Shown here in pieces: positions 8,959-17,527 of a DNA stretch of 64,000 nucleotides (position 1 is its first letter; each line of letters opens with the position of its first letter). Where the stretch lies: the NCBI GenBank assembly GCA_020638855.1, contig JACKHT010000006.1:1-64000 (forward strand). Reading direction: 5' to 3'. The translations under genes and the position numbers were made by a program. This DNA is from Planctomycetota bacterium. Lineage in GTDB: Bacteria; Planctomycetota; UBA1135; GCA-002686595. Below the pieces are notes generated by a model. It was given only the letters and a program-made list of their open reading frames with translations, did no database searches and was not told the DNA's origin.

Positions 8959-10065
8959 TTACTTCGATGGGCGGTTCGATGGGAGGTTCCATGGGTGCTT
9001 CGATGGGATCTGAACCGAATCGCTCGCCCCACCCCCCGGCGCGGCTCCCCCGACGATCAAGCGCCACAGGGTTCGCAAACGCTGGGAGCTTCCTTCGCGA
9101 AAGGTCAGGAACTCGGCATGGGCGTCGGGCGTGCGATCGGAGACCCCAATCCCCCACAACGGATCCAATTCGGTGGGCGCCATCGAATAACGCGCATCCC
9201 CAATCACCCCGGGATGGCCTGGTTCCCAAACCAACCAGTCGGCTGAGAAGTGGGCGAAGCGTTCGAGGTCGCGGCGCAGGGTAGAACCCGGGGGTGCCCA
9301 GGCGGCCAGTTGCGGATCGCCTTGGAGGTCGACTGCGGGGGCGCTTTCCCCGGGAGTGATCTCCATGGTCCTTCCGGCCCGGATCGCAGCGCAATGCAGT
9401 TGCGCGCGGCCCTTGGCCGAGTCTTGCCACACGCCGCGCCAGACGAGGATGTTGCCGAAGCTCGGTCGCACCGAGAGGCGCTCGACCTGGACGCCTTGTT
9501 GCTTGAGATGGGCTTGCAACGCTTCGGTCGCACGCTGTCCTTGTCCAACCGCCAGCACCAAGTACACGCTGACCCACGCCAGTCCTGCGGCGGGCATCCA
9601 CCAAGATCTGCGCCGGATGCCCCACACGCACAAGAGGATCAAGGGCAGGGTCAAAATCGGATCGATCACCGAAGTCCAATCCCAGGCCACCCGCTCGGGC
9701 GAAAAGGGCCACCAAAGGCGCGTCCCGTAGCTCGTCCACCCATCGCAAAGCGGATGGCTGATGGCAGCCACCACCAGGGGCAGGTAGGAGGCACGCGGTC
9801 GACCTGGCCCCAGGAACACGCGCTGCAATCCCACCACCAGCATCCAAGCAACGGCCGCCACCACCGGCTGGAACAGAAACGAGTGGGTGAAGTGCCGGTG
9901 GTACTCGATCGCCAAGAGCGGATCGTGGGCCGAGCGGATGAAGATGTCCGCGTCCGGCAGCAGGCCCGCGATGGCTCCGCCGAGGGCCGCCGCGCGCCTG
10001 CGGGGGCGCGGGCTGAGCACCATGGCCAAGCTGGCGCCAAGCGCCATGTGGGTGAGGGGATCCAT
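8959..10065 (-). CDS. YdjM/DUF457-like membrane-bound metal-dependent hydrolase
   Basis: This 368-residue protein has the family's N-terminal MDPLTHMALGASL, then LLPDADIF, EYHRHFTHSF and ISHPLCDGWTSYGTRLWWPFS. These spaced His/Asp motifs lie between four or five hydrophobic helices (residues 1-180). The C-terminal half (about 185-368) is soluble and unlike anything I recognise. The enzymatic role of the family is not established. The gene converges on the peptidase gene, stops separated by 11 bases. Its last codons run through a 12-base tandem repeat, so the C terminus is repetitive and probably variable. Confidence 0.75.
   Translation of the reverse strand: MDPLTHMALGASLAMVLSPRPRRRAAALGGAIAGLLPDADIFIRSAHDPLLAIEYHRHFTHSFLFQPVVAAVAWMLVVGLQRVFLGPGRPRASYLPLVVAAISHPLCDGWTSYGTRLWWPFSPERVAWDWTSVIDPILTLPLILLCVWGIRRRSWWMPAAGLAWVSVYLVLAVGQGQRATEALQAHLKQQGVQVERLSVRPSFGNILVWRGVWQDSAKGRAQLHCAAIRAGRTMEITPGESAPAVDLQGDPQLAAWAPPGSTLRRDLERFAHFSADWLVWEPGHPGVIGDARYSMAPTELDPLWGIGVSDRTPDAHAEFLTFREGSSQRLRTLWRLIVGGAAPGGGASDSVQIPSKHPWNLPSNRPSK
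8963..9010. repeat. Four tandem 12-base repeats at a gene end
   Basis: Four head-to-tail units resembling TTCGATGGGNGG lie at 8963-8974, 8975-8986, 8987-8998 and 8999-9010. They code for the last residues of the minus-strand YdjM-like protein. Twelve bases keeps the frame, so copy number changes would only lengthen or shorten the tail. Confidence 0.85.
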
Positions 10066-10300
10066 GGGGTTGATCGGATGCTAGCGCCGATTTCGGAGCC
10101 TGAGAGCGTAGCGAAGCACAACCCGCGATGCGGAGCCTGATGCTCGAACCTCCGCTGCGGAATCAGGGCGCGCTGCCAGCTTTGGCATGCCCCCGGATGC
10201 GTCTCAAGCTTGGAATCTGGCCTTCCACCTTTGGAAGGGCGGGGAGTGGGCGGCCAGGTCTGCTAGGCTTTGCGGCCCAATCCATCCCCGGCTCCTCCCT

Positions 10301-12013
10301 ATGCAACGCACTCGATTCCACTTTGCGGCCCCCTTGGGCCTGATGCTCGCCGCCTCCCCGCTCTTCGCCGGGACCTTGTACGTCGACGCGAATCTGACCA
10401 CGGGCGCCAACGACGGCTCGACCTGGGCCAACGCCTACCAAGGGTCCAGCGGCCTGCAAGCTGCGCTGGCCGCAGCCGTGTCCGGGGACCAAATCTTTGC
10501 CGCCCAAGGCACCTACTTCGCGAGCGCGACCAATTCGCGCACGCAGTCGTTCGCCATGCGCAACGGCGTGGAGATCTACGGGGGCTTCGCCGGAGGCGAG
10601 AGCGCCGTGTACCAGCGCCCCCCGATCGGTACGGCGCCTTCGATCCTGAGCGGCGACTTGGCCGGCAACGACGGTAGCGGGATCCGCACCGACAACAGCT
10701 ACCACCTGATCACCACCACGAGCACCAACGCGACCGCGGTGATCGATGGCTTCACGGTTACCGGTGGCAATGCCAACGCGGGCTCCAACAACGACCGTGG
10801 TGGCGGAATCCTGATCCTGGGCAGCGTCCAGCCGACGATCCGCAACTGCACCTTCGTGGACAACCGCTGCACCTTTGGCGGCGGTGCGGGATACATCAAC
10901 GGGGCCGCCCCCACCTTCACCGACTGCACCTTCGACAGCAACCTGGGCGGCTCCTACGGCGGTGCCTTTGACATCGCGGGTGCCGGCGCCGTCAAGTTCG
11001 ATCGCTGCCGGTTCGTGAACAACAGCGCGGCGCGTGCTGGCGCGTTGGAGATCTTCTCGACCTCGGGAGCTCGGGTTACCAACAGCCTCTTCGCGAACAA
11101 CACGGCCACCGGCGCCAGCGGTGGCGGGGGCATGTGGGTTGGTTCGGGTGGCAGTAGCCAGATTCGCAACTGTACCTTCGTGTCCAACAACAGCCCGGCT
11201 CAAGCGGCGGGGGCTGGACTCCGCAACCAAGGTGCTAGCGTGACCGTCTCCAACGCGATCTTCTGGAACAACACGGGGCCGGGCGGAACGCAGACGTCGA
11301 CCAACCAGGTCAACGGCGCCACGGTGACTTACAGCATCGTTCAAGGTGGCCTGGCTGGGCTCGGCAACCTCAGTGCGGACCCGCTGTTCGTCGATGCGCC
11401 CGGCGGCAACTACGAGCTACTGCCGTCATCCCCCGCGACCGATGCCGGCGACAACACTTTGGTTCCAACCGAACAATTCCTCGACATTCGCCACAAACAC
11501 CGGTTTGAGGACAATGCGAACGTCGCCGACACGGGCTTTGGAATGGCGCCGATCACCGATATGGGGGCCTATGAGTTCACGACCGGGCTGGGTGCGTACT
11601 ACTGCGAGTCGGGCGCCAACTCCACCGGCTACAAGGCACGCATCCATGTCGCTGGCTCCTTGACGGCCAGTGACAACGACCTGACCTTGTCGGGCGAAAC
11701 CTTGCCCCCCAACCAATTCCTGATCTTCCTGGGCGGAACCGCGCCGGGCCTGGTACCCAACCCCGGTGGGAGCAGCGGCGACCTTTGCCTGGGTGGCGCG
11801 ATTGGACGCTTCAACGCGTTGAGCCAGATCCTCAACACGGGCGCGGGGGGGACGGCTTCGCTGACGATCGACCTACTAGGACTCCCCACCCCGATGGGTC
11901 CGACTGCCGTCCACGCCGGAGAAACTTGGTATTTCCAGGCTTGGTTCCGGGACAACGTCATTGGGTTCCCGACCTCGAACTTCACCGACGCGGTCGCGGT
12001 CAGCTTCGAATAG
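10301..12013 (+). CDS. Secreted right-handed beta-helix protein with YC C-terminal module
   Basis: This 570-residue exported protein has the signal sequence MQRTRFHFAAPLGLMLAASP, cleaved near LFAG, then a parallel beta-helix. Repeated short units such as PTIRNCTFVDNRCTF, PTFTDCTFDSNLGG and SQIRNCTFVSNNS (PbH1-like) are visible from about 170 to 370. Around 390-430 a choice-of-anchor-Q-like segment reads DAGDN...DMGAYEF. The C terminus begins YYCESGANSTGYKA and ends with the LCLGG and WYFQAWFRD module shared with the protein at 4768. The protein is probably displayed on or released from the cell, perhaps binding polysaccharide. Start chosen at the signal peptide; no ribosome-binding site is obvious. 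Confidence 0.83.
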   Translation: MQRTRFHFAAPLGLMLAASPLFAGTLYVDANLTTGANDGSTWANAYQGSSGLQAALAAAVSGDQIFAAQGTYFASATNSRTQSFAMRNGVEIYGGFAGGESAVYQRPPIGTAPSILSGDLAGNDGSGIRTDNSYHLITTTSTNATAVIDGFTVTGGNANAGSNNDRGGGILILGSVQPTIRNCTFVDNRCTFGGGAGYINGAAPTFTDCTFDSNLGGSYGGAFDIAGAGAVKFDRCRFVNNSAARAGALEIFSTSGARVTNSLFANNTATGASGGGGMWVGSGGSSQIRNCTFVSNNSPAQAAGAGLRNQGASVTVSNAIFWNNTGPGGTQTSTNQVNGATVTYSIVQGGLAGLGNLSADPLFVDAPGGNYELLPSSPATDAGDNTLVPTEQFLDIRHKHRFEDNANVADTGFGMAPITDMGAYEFTTGLGAYYCESGANSTGYKARIHVAGSLTASDNDLTLSGETLPPNQFLIFLGGTAPGLVPNPGGSSGDLCLGGAIGRFNALSQILNTGAGGTASLTIDLLGLPTPMGPTAVHAGETWYFQAWFRDNVIGFPTSNFTDAVAVSFE

Positions 12014-12028
12014 GCGCCCTCGGCGCAC

Positions 12029-12077
12029 CCAGGGCCTGGTGGCTTGCGGCTTCGATCCGCAAGCCCCCGGGCCCTGG
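12029..12077 (+). terminator. Two-stage stem-loop terminator
   Basis: An outer stem CCAGGGCC/GGCCCTGG (12029-12036 with 12070-12077) encloses an inner stem GGCTTGCGG/CCGCAAGCC (12041-12049 with 12057-12065) with loop CTTCGAT. It starts 16 bases after the beta-helix gene stop. The downstream T tract is weak. Confidence 0.6.
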
Positions 12078-12112
12078 CCATTCTAGGCTGGTACCTCGCC
12101 CCGCTTGGGGTA

Positions 12113-12118
12113 TATGCT
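12113..12118 (+). promoter_or_regulatory. Predicted -10 element (TATGCT), leaderless start
   Basis: TATGCT, inside GGGTATATGCT, ends 6 bases before the ATG at 12125. The same spacing recurs at other first genes in this window. Confidence 0.45.
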
Positions 12119-12124
12119 CGCCCC

Positions 12125-13090
12125 ATGCAACAGCGTGCGAACAGCGTCGGCGTGGGAATCGTGGGGTTGGGTTTGATGGGCACGCGTATGGCAGGGGCCT
12201 TGGCGCAACACGATCGGTTCCAAGTCCGCGCGGGATTCGATGCGGACGCGGGATTGTCGCGCAGTTGGTGCGACGAGCAAGGCGCGCGCGTGGCGGCTTC
12301 GGCCCGGGCCTTGATCGAGGATGAGCGCGTGGATCTGGTCTACATCGCGACGCCACCGGCGAGCCATGTGGCCCTGGCCCTGCATGCGCTCGCCTGTCAC
12401 AAGCCCGTCTTGGTGGAGAAGCCCTTGGCGGTTGACTTGGCCGAAGCGCAGGAGCTCACGCGCGCGGTCCAGGCTTCCCGCGGGCGGCTGTGGATGCACT
12501 TTCCATTCGCGACGCTTCCTGGGCTGGTCCAAGCGCAAGCGGACTTGGGGACCACGCGCATGGGCGCGGCCCAGCGGGTCGAAATCGTGCTGCAGTTTTC
12601 CCAGTGGCCGCGGACCTGGCACCATGCCGGGCCGTGGCTCGCGGGGCCCACGGAGGGCGGCTTCTGTCGCGAAGTGCTCTCGCACTTCGTCTACCTGACC
12701 CAAACGTTGCTGGGCCCCTTGGTTTGCACCCACAAGGACGTGGCGTGGGGTCCTGAAGGCACCGAAACGCGGGTGAATGCGCAATTCCTCGCGGGCGATG
12801 TACCCGTCGCGTTGATGGCGGGAGTCGCTGGGGGCGCGCCGGATAACAACCGCTGGACGTTGTTTGGCGAGCAGCGCAGCTTGCGCGTAGAGGACTGGTC
12901 GCAGGTCTCCTGGGGGGATGACCAGGGCTGGCACAGCGAGCAGGCACAGCTTGGGCGGGGAGCTGGGCTGGGGCCGTTCCTCGACCAACTTTCGAGGGCC
13001 CTCGATGGGGATTCCCACGTCCTACCCGACGCACAGGCGGGCTACCACGTGATGCGCACGGTCGAATCGCTCTTGGCGCGCGAGGGCTAA
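12125..13090 (+). CDS. Gfo/Idh/MocA-family NAD(P)-dependent oxidoreductase
   Basis: This 321-residue dehydrogenase has N-terminal Rossmann motif VGIVGLGLMGTRMAG (G-x-G-x-x-G), then the family marker HKPVLVEKPLAVD (EKP, about residue 96) and a C-terminal alpha/beta substrate domain. Family members oxidise or reduce sugars, inositols or biliverdin-like compounds; the substrate is not predictable here. The ATG at 12125 begins directly at the Rossmann strand with a short lead and has a TANNNT element 6 bases ahead. It stands alone between a terminator and the S9 peptidase gene. Confidence 0.85.
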   Translation: MQQRANSVGVGIVGLGLMGTRMAGALAQHDRFQVRAGFDADAGLSRSWCDEQGARVAASARALIEDERVDLVYIATPPASHVALALHALACHKPVLVEKPLAVDLAEAQELTRAVQASRGRLWMHFPFATLPGLVQAQADLGTTRMGAAQRVEIVLQFSQWPRTWHHAGPWLAGPTEGGFCREVLSHFVYLTQTLLGPLVCTHKDVAWGPEGTETRVNAQFLAGDVPVALMAGVAGGAPDNNRWTLFGEQRSLRVEDWSQVSWGDDQGWHSEQAQLGRGAGLGPFLDQLSRALDGDSHVLPDAQAGYHVMRTVESLLAREG

Positions 13091-13137
13091 GGGATCCAGC
13101 AAGTCCCTGGCCGGCTGATCCGGCATCACGTCGCGGG

Positions 13138-13143
13138 TACAAT
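13138..13143 (+). promoter_or_regulatory. Predicted -10 element (TACAAT)
   Basis: TACAAT ends 11 bases before the ATG at 13155, leaving a leader of only a few bases. No clear -35 box is seen 16-18 bases upstream. Confidence 0.45.
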
Positions 13144-13154
13144 TCCCGTCGATC

Positions 13155-15578
13155 ATGCGCACCACCATTCCTTGGCTGGGTTGGTTCCTAGCCTGCGTAC
13201 CCATCGCTTCTGCCTTCCAAGGTACGGCGCCCGTTGGGTACCAAGAACCCCCCGCCGAGCTCGTCGACATTTTGACGAGCCCCCCACCCCCCACAGTCCT
13301 GCCCAGCCCGGACGGGCATTGGTTGTTGTTGCTGGAGCGGAACGCGTTGCCCGACATCCGCGAAGTGGGGCGGCGCATGTTGCCCTTGGCGGGCGTGCGC
13401 ATCGACCCGCGCCAGAGCAGTCCGTTTGCTGCGGTTTACTACCACACCATGCGCTTGCGGACGACGATTCCCGGCCCCGATCAGCCCGCGCCCATCACGG
13501 TAGCTTTGCCCGCGGGCTCCAAGATTGCGGAAGTGCAGTGGTCGCATGACTCGCGCCACCTTTTCTGTTTGCTGCAAACCGACACCGGCCAGCAACTTTG
13601 GCGATTGGCCGCGGACGCCCCCGAGCAGTTGCAACTGTGCACCGATCGCATCAACACGGTCCTGATGAAGCCCCGCTGGGCCCCCGACGGCCAACAGATC
13701 CTGTGCCTTTTGAATCGTCCGGACCGCGGAGCCGAACCCAAGCCCCCGGCGGTTCCCAAGGGCCCGAACGTGCAGGAGTCTTCGGGCAAGACCTCGCCCG
13801 TACGCACCTACCAGGACCTGTTGCACAACCCCTATGACGAAGCGTTGTGGGCCTACTACACCGAAACCCAGATCACCTTGGTGCGCCCCGACGGCAGCCT
13901 GCATCCCATCGGATCCCCCGGCTGGATCGTCGACGCCGAGCTGTCGCCCGATGGTTGGTACCTCCTGGTCGAGACGTTGGAGGCACCCTTCAGCTACTTG
14001 CTGCCCCAGTGGGGCTTCCCGCGCCGCTTCGAGGTGTGGGACTTTGAGGGCAAGGTCGTGCGCACGCTGGCCAAGGTCCCAATGGCTGAAAACATCCCGA
14101 TCGGTGGCGTGCGAACCACTCCGCGCGAGGTGCAATGGATGGCATCGCGGAATGCGAGCCTTTTGTGGGTCGAGGCCCTAGACGGCGGGGATCCGCGCGT
14201 GGAAGCGCCCTATCGCGATCGCCTGATGATGCTGGAAGCCCCCTTCGAGGGAGATGCCCTCGAAGTCCGCAAGCTCGTACAGCGCTTCATGGGGGTCCAG
14301 TACTTCTCCGACGCGAAGCGGCTCGTGACTTCGGAGTACGATCGCGACCGGCGCTGGGTGCGAGCGCTGCTCCACGACTTGGATCAGGAACCTGGAACCG
14401 AGCAAGTTCTCGAAGACCGCAGCATCCGCGATCGTTACGGCGATCCCGGGGACCTGGTGACCACCCTCGATCCGATGGGCGGTCGCGTCGTTCTTCAGGA
14501 AGGCGATGCGCTGTTTCGGATTGGCTTGGGTGCTTCGGAGGAAGGCGACCTGCCCTTCGTAGATCGCTACACCATCGGAACCCGGCGTACCGATCGCCTT
14601 TGGCGTTGCACCGCCGGCGGCTATGAGCGGCCCGTAGAAGTTTGGATTGCCGGCGATGGACGCAAGCCGAGCCTGTTGACCGCCTTTGAGAACCGCACTT
14701 CGCCCCCCAACATGCGACTGCGCGACTTGGACACCAACACCATCCAAGAGCTGACGAATTTTCCCGATCCCACACCGCAAATCCGCGGCATCAAGAAACA
14801 GCTCTTGCGCTACGAACGCTCGGATGGGGTATTCCTGTCGGGCACGCTGTACCTACCCGCGGATTACCAGGAAGGTACCCGGCTCCCGTTGTTGATCTGG
14901 GCCTACCCCCAGGAGTTCAACGACGCGGCCACCGCCGCCCAGGTGGCGGGCAATGAGGACCGCTTCACGCGCATGACCGGCAGCACGCACCTTGCCCTGG
15001 TGACCCAAGGCTACGCGGTGTTGGACGGCGCAACCATGCCGGTGATCGGCGATGCGGAGACCATGAACGACACCTTCCTCGATCAGGTCGTCGCATCCGC
15101 CCAGGCGGCCATCGATGCGGTAGTCGAGCTGGGCGTCGCCGATCGCAACCGCGTAGCGGTGGGCGGGCACAGCTATGGGGCGTTCATGACCGCCAACCTG
15201 CTGGCCCATTGCGACCTGTTTCGGGCTGGAATTGCCCGCAGTGGCGCCTACAACCGAACCCTGACGCCTTTTGGTTTCCAATCCGAGCGGCGCCCGTTGT
15301 GGCAGGCAAAGCCCGTGTACGTGAACATCTCCCCCTTCTTCTTTGCCGAGCAGATCCAGGAACCCCTGCTATTGATCCACGGCGAAGAAGACAACAACAG
15401 CGGCACCTTCCCGATGCAATCCGAGCGCATGTTTCAGGCCATCCAGGGCAACGGTGGCACGGTACGGCTGTGCATGCTGCCGAAGGAAAGCCACGGGTAT
15501 CGTGCTAGGCAGTCGGTCCTGCAAGTGCAGGCCGAAATGCTGAATTGGCTCGATCGCTACGTCAAACCGATCCAATAG
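13155..15578 (+). CDS. S9-family (prolyl oligopeptidase/glutamyl endopeptidase-like) exported peptidase
   Basis: This 807-residue protein has signal peptide MRTTIPWLGWFLACVPIASA, an N-terminal beta-propeller-like region (about 60-590) and a C-terminal alpha/beta hydrolase domain. The catalytic serine is in GGHSYGAFM (about 670), the aspartate in HGEEDNNSG (about 742) and the histidine in ESHGYR (about 779). The GHSYGAFM form and overall layout resemble the S9D glutamyl endopeptidases. It probably degrades peptides in the periplasm. A cytochrome c/DUF2231 gene starts 25 bases after its stop and may be cotranscribed. Confidence 0.88.
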   Translation: MRTTIPWLGWFLACVPIASAFQGTAPVGYQEPPAELVDILTSPPPPTVLPSPDGHWLLLLERNALPDIREVGRRMLPLAGVRIDPRQSSPFAAVYYHTMRLRTTIPGPDQPAPITVALPAGSKIAEVQWSHDSRHLFCLLQTDTGQQLWRLAADAPEQLQLCTDRINTVLMKPRWAPDGQQILCLLNRPDRGAEPKPPAVPKGPNVQESSGKTSPVRTYQDLLHNPYDEALWAYYTETQITLVRPDGSLHPIGSPGWIVDAELSPDGWYLLVETLEAPFSYLLPQWGFPRRFEVWDFEGKVVRTLAKVPMAENIPIGGVRTTPREVQWMASRNASLLWVEALDGGDPRVEAPYRDRLMMLEAPFEGDALEVRKLVQRFMGVQYFSDAKRLVTSEYDRDRRWVRALLHDLDQEPGTEQVLEDRSIRDRYGDPGDLVTTLDPMGGRVVLQEGDALFRIGLGASEEGDLPFVDRYTIGTRRTDRLWRCTAGGYERPVEVWIAGDGRKPSLLTAFENRTSPPNMRLRDLDTNTIQELTNFPDPTPQIRGIKKQLLRYERSDGVFLSGTLYLPADYQEGTRLPLLIWAYPQEFNDAATAAQVAGNEDRFTRMTGSTHLALVTQGYAVLDGATMPVIGDAETMNDTFLDQVVASAQAAIDAVVELGVADRNRVAVGGHSYGAFMTANLLAHCDLFRAGIARSGAYNRTLTPFGFQSERRPLWQAKPVYVNISPFFFAEQIQEPLLLIHGEEDNNSGTFPMQSERMFQAIQGNGGTVRLCMLPKESHGYRARQSVLQVQAEMLNWLDRYVKPIQ

Positions 15579-15603
15579 CCAAGACCCCTCCGTACCCAAC
15601 TCC

Positions 15604-16617
15604 ATGTGGATGCTCCTCCAAACGCTCCTGTGGCTGGCACCCGCCGCGCCGCAAACCCCGGCCGAGGTTTCGAACCAGCGGGCAGAAGCCGTCGCGGCCT
15701 TGCTGCAAGAGCGCTGCTTCGATTGTCATGATCCAGAGAACGGCAAGCGCAAGGCGATCCGAAAATGGGCCGATGCCCGCGACCTAGCTGCCACCGTGAT
15801 CGATCCGGACCTGATCATTCCAGGGGATCCGGCGGGCTCGGAGTTGTATGCCTCGGTGGAGTTCGACGACATGCCCCCGCCCGAATCCGACGGGGAACCG
15901 TTGAGCGACGCGGAGAAGGCTTTGATCGCGGCCTGGATCTCGGATGGTGCACCGGTTCCTTTGGCCAGCGATCCTGAAGGGACCGAAGCGGTGGTCGAAG
16001 GACGCGAAGCGGCGGTCGGAGGACGCGAAGCGGCGGTCGAAGGACCCGGCGGAACCGATCCGCCCCCGACCATCGAACCCGATCCGGTGGATGCCACCCT
16101 CCCCGAAACCGCCCAGGTTCCGCCCCCTGAGCCAGTAGCTCAGGTCGCCGCGCCCGAGGAAACCAAGGCCTCTCCTTCCAGGACTCCCAAGTCTGGGTGG
16201 CTCCATACGCCGCTGCTGCGCTGGTCAGGACGCTTCCACCCGATCGTGGTGCACTTCCCCATCGCGCTTTTGGTGGCTGCTCTGCTGGCGGAATTGGGGG
16301 GCAAACTCGGTCGCCTGCGCCAATCGGCCGCGACTTCCGAATTCTGCCTATGGCTTGGCGCGTTGGGGTCCTTGCCAGCCGCTGGCCTGGGCTGGGCCCT
16401 GGGAGCCAACGGCAGCTACCACGCAGGCGAGCTCGATTGGCATCGCTGGTTGGGCGTGGCGACTGCAGCTTTGAGCCTCTTGGCTTTGTTCGTCTTCCGA
16501 CGCTATCCCAAACTGCGCTTGCCTGGCTTGTTTCTGTTGGCCGTACTGGTTGGGATCACCGGACACTTGGGAGGCGAGCTCACCTACGGGGACGACTGGT
16601 TGAACTGGCCTGGCTGA
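15604..16617 (+). CDS. c-type cytochrome fused to DUF2231-like membrane domain
   Basis: This 337-residue protein has an export signal (about 1-17), then a planctomycete-type cytochrome c domain with heme motif CFDCH (Cys38, Cys41, His42) and DDMPPP carrying the likely distal methionine. A linker (about 120-195) contains three 7-residue repeats of the REAAVEG type. The C-terminal half (about 198-337) has four hydrophobic helices beginning GRFHPIVVHFPIAL, the hallmark of DUF2231, whose conserved histidines (HPIVVH) may bind another heme. It likely anchors the cytochrome in the inner membrane for electron transfer. Confidence 0.8.
   Translation: MWMLLQTLLWLAPAAPQTPAEVSNQRAEAVAALLQERCFDCHDPENGKRKAIRKWADARDLAATVIDPDLIIPGDPAGSELYASVEFDDMPPPESDGEPLSDAEKALIAAWISDGAPVPLASDPEGTEAVVEGREAAVGGREAAVEGPGGTDPPPTIEPDPVDATLPETAQVPPPEPVAQVAAPEETKASPSRTPKSGWLHTPLLRWSGRFHPIVVHFPIALLVAALLAELGGKLGRLRQSAATSEFCLWLGALGSLPAAGLGWALGANGSYHAGELDWHRWLGVATAALSLLALFVFRRYPKLRLPGLFLLAVLVGITGHLGGELTYGDDWLNWPG
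15982..16044 (+). repeat. Three in-frame 21-base tandem repeats
   Basis: Units at 15982-16002, 16003-16023 and 16024-16044 code for TEAVVEG, REAAVGG and REAAVEG in the linker of the cytochrome/DUF2231 protein. The repeats are nearly identical at the DNA level, so recent expansion is likely. Confidence 0.9.
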
Positions 16618-16650
16618 ACTCGCCAAAGGGCGATCCGCGGGCTCCGTCAT

Positions 16651-17412
16651 CTAGCACTTGGGTTGGAACACCGCCAAGGCGGCGCCCTGGGGATCGGCGA
16701 AGACAGCGAAGCGACCGTAGCCCGGGATGTCCGTGCCTTGGACGCAAACCTGCGCCCCAAGCGACTGGGCTTTGGCGAGGCTGGCGTCCACGTCCTGAAC
16801 CATCACGTAGGGCAAAAAGTGGTCGGGAACACCCGCTTCGGGCATCTGCATGACACCCCCGATCGACGCCATCGGACCCGCACCCTTGGGCGCCAGCATG
16901 TGGTAGGTCATGTCCCCCACCGGCATGGAATGGGCTTCCCAGCCCGCAACGTTCGTGTAGAACCCAATGGCTTTGTCGAGGTCTTGGCAGAGCAGCTCTA
17001 CCCAGCAAAAGTGGCCCACTTCGTTGCGGTTGCCCCATTCCTTGCGTTTGGTGTCCAGCGGCTGGAAGGCCGTCAGCACCCCACCTTGGGGATCCTTCAC
17101 CGAGCACAGCCGGCCCGTGTATTGGATGTCCATGATCGGCGTGAGTAGCTTCCCACCCGCAGCCTGCGCCCGCTCGCAATACCTTTCGATATCGGTGGTG
17201 CCTACCTGCACGCTCCAGCGCGAGGGTCCGCTCGAGGGGCCGTGCTGCGGCATGATGCCGGCCACGGTGTCCGGGCCCTGGTAGAAGTGCACATAGGTCT
17301 TGCGCTCTTCAGGTTTGGTCGTCCACCCAAACAGCGCTTCGTAGAAAGCAATGGCCTGCTCCTGGTCGTCGCAGACAAGCTGATTCCAGATGATCTTTTG
17401 GTCGAGGGTCAT
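16651..17412 (-). CDS. Two-domain VOC (glyoxalase/bleomycin-resistance-like) protein
   Basis: This 253-residue protein holds two tandem vicinal-oxygen-chelate domains: the first starts IIWNQLVCDDQEQAIAFYEA, the second VGHFCWVELLCQDLDKAIGF, and each ends with a DPQG strand (KDPQGGVLTAF, ADPQGAALAVF). Such proteins are dioxygenases, isomerases, lyases or binding proteins; the reaction cannot be assigned. The frame extends upstream to 17592 but the extra part overlaps the divergent promoter region, and the ATG at 17412 is preceded by TACAAT at 6 bases. It is transcribed divergently from the sulfotransferase gene. Confidence 0.82.
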   Translation of the reverse strand: MTLDQKIIWNQLVCDDQEQAIAFYEALFGWTTKPEERKTYVHFYQGPDTVAGIMPQHGPSSGPSRWSVQVGTTDIERYCERAQAAGGKLLTPIMDIQYTGRLCSVKDPQGGVLTAFQPLDTKRKEWGNRNEVGHFCWVELLCQDLDKAIGFYTNVAGWEAHSMPVGDMTYHMLAPKGAGPMASIGGVMQMPEAGVPDHFLPYVMVQDVDASLAKAQSLGAQVCVQGTDIPGYGRFAVFADPQGAALAVFQPKC

Positions 17413-17418
17413 GCCCTG

Positions 17419-17424
17419 ATTGTA
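17419..17424 (-). promoter_or_regulatory. Predicted -10 element (TACAAT), leaderless start of VOC gene
   Basis: On the minus strand TACAAT ends 6 bases before the ATG at 17412. There is no room for a ribosome-binding site downstream of it. Confidence 0.5.
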
Positions 17425-17453
17425 GGAAAGGTCGGTAGGAATGGTCCAATTCT

Positions 17454-17487
17454 GGGGCACCCTGTCCGCACACATTCTGGGTGCCCC
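17454..17487. repeat. 9-base inverted repeat between divergent genes
   Basis: GGGGCACCC (17454-17462) and GGGTGCCCC (17479-17487) are perfect inverted copies separated by 16 bases, centred between the two divergent start codons. It could be an operator for a dimeric regulator controlling both genes, or a hairpin. Confidence 0.5.
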
Positions 17488-17515
17488 TAGGCGCGATTCC
17501 GCCGTCCCAGTGGGG

Positions 17516-17521
17516 TAGAAT
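17516..17521 (+). promoter_or_regulatory. Predicted -10 element (TAGAAT), leaderless start
   Basis: TAGAAT ends 6 bases before the ATG at 17528, so the transcript should begin at or near the start codon. Confidence 0.5.
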
Positions 17522-17527
17522 CGAGGC

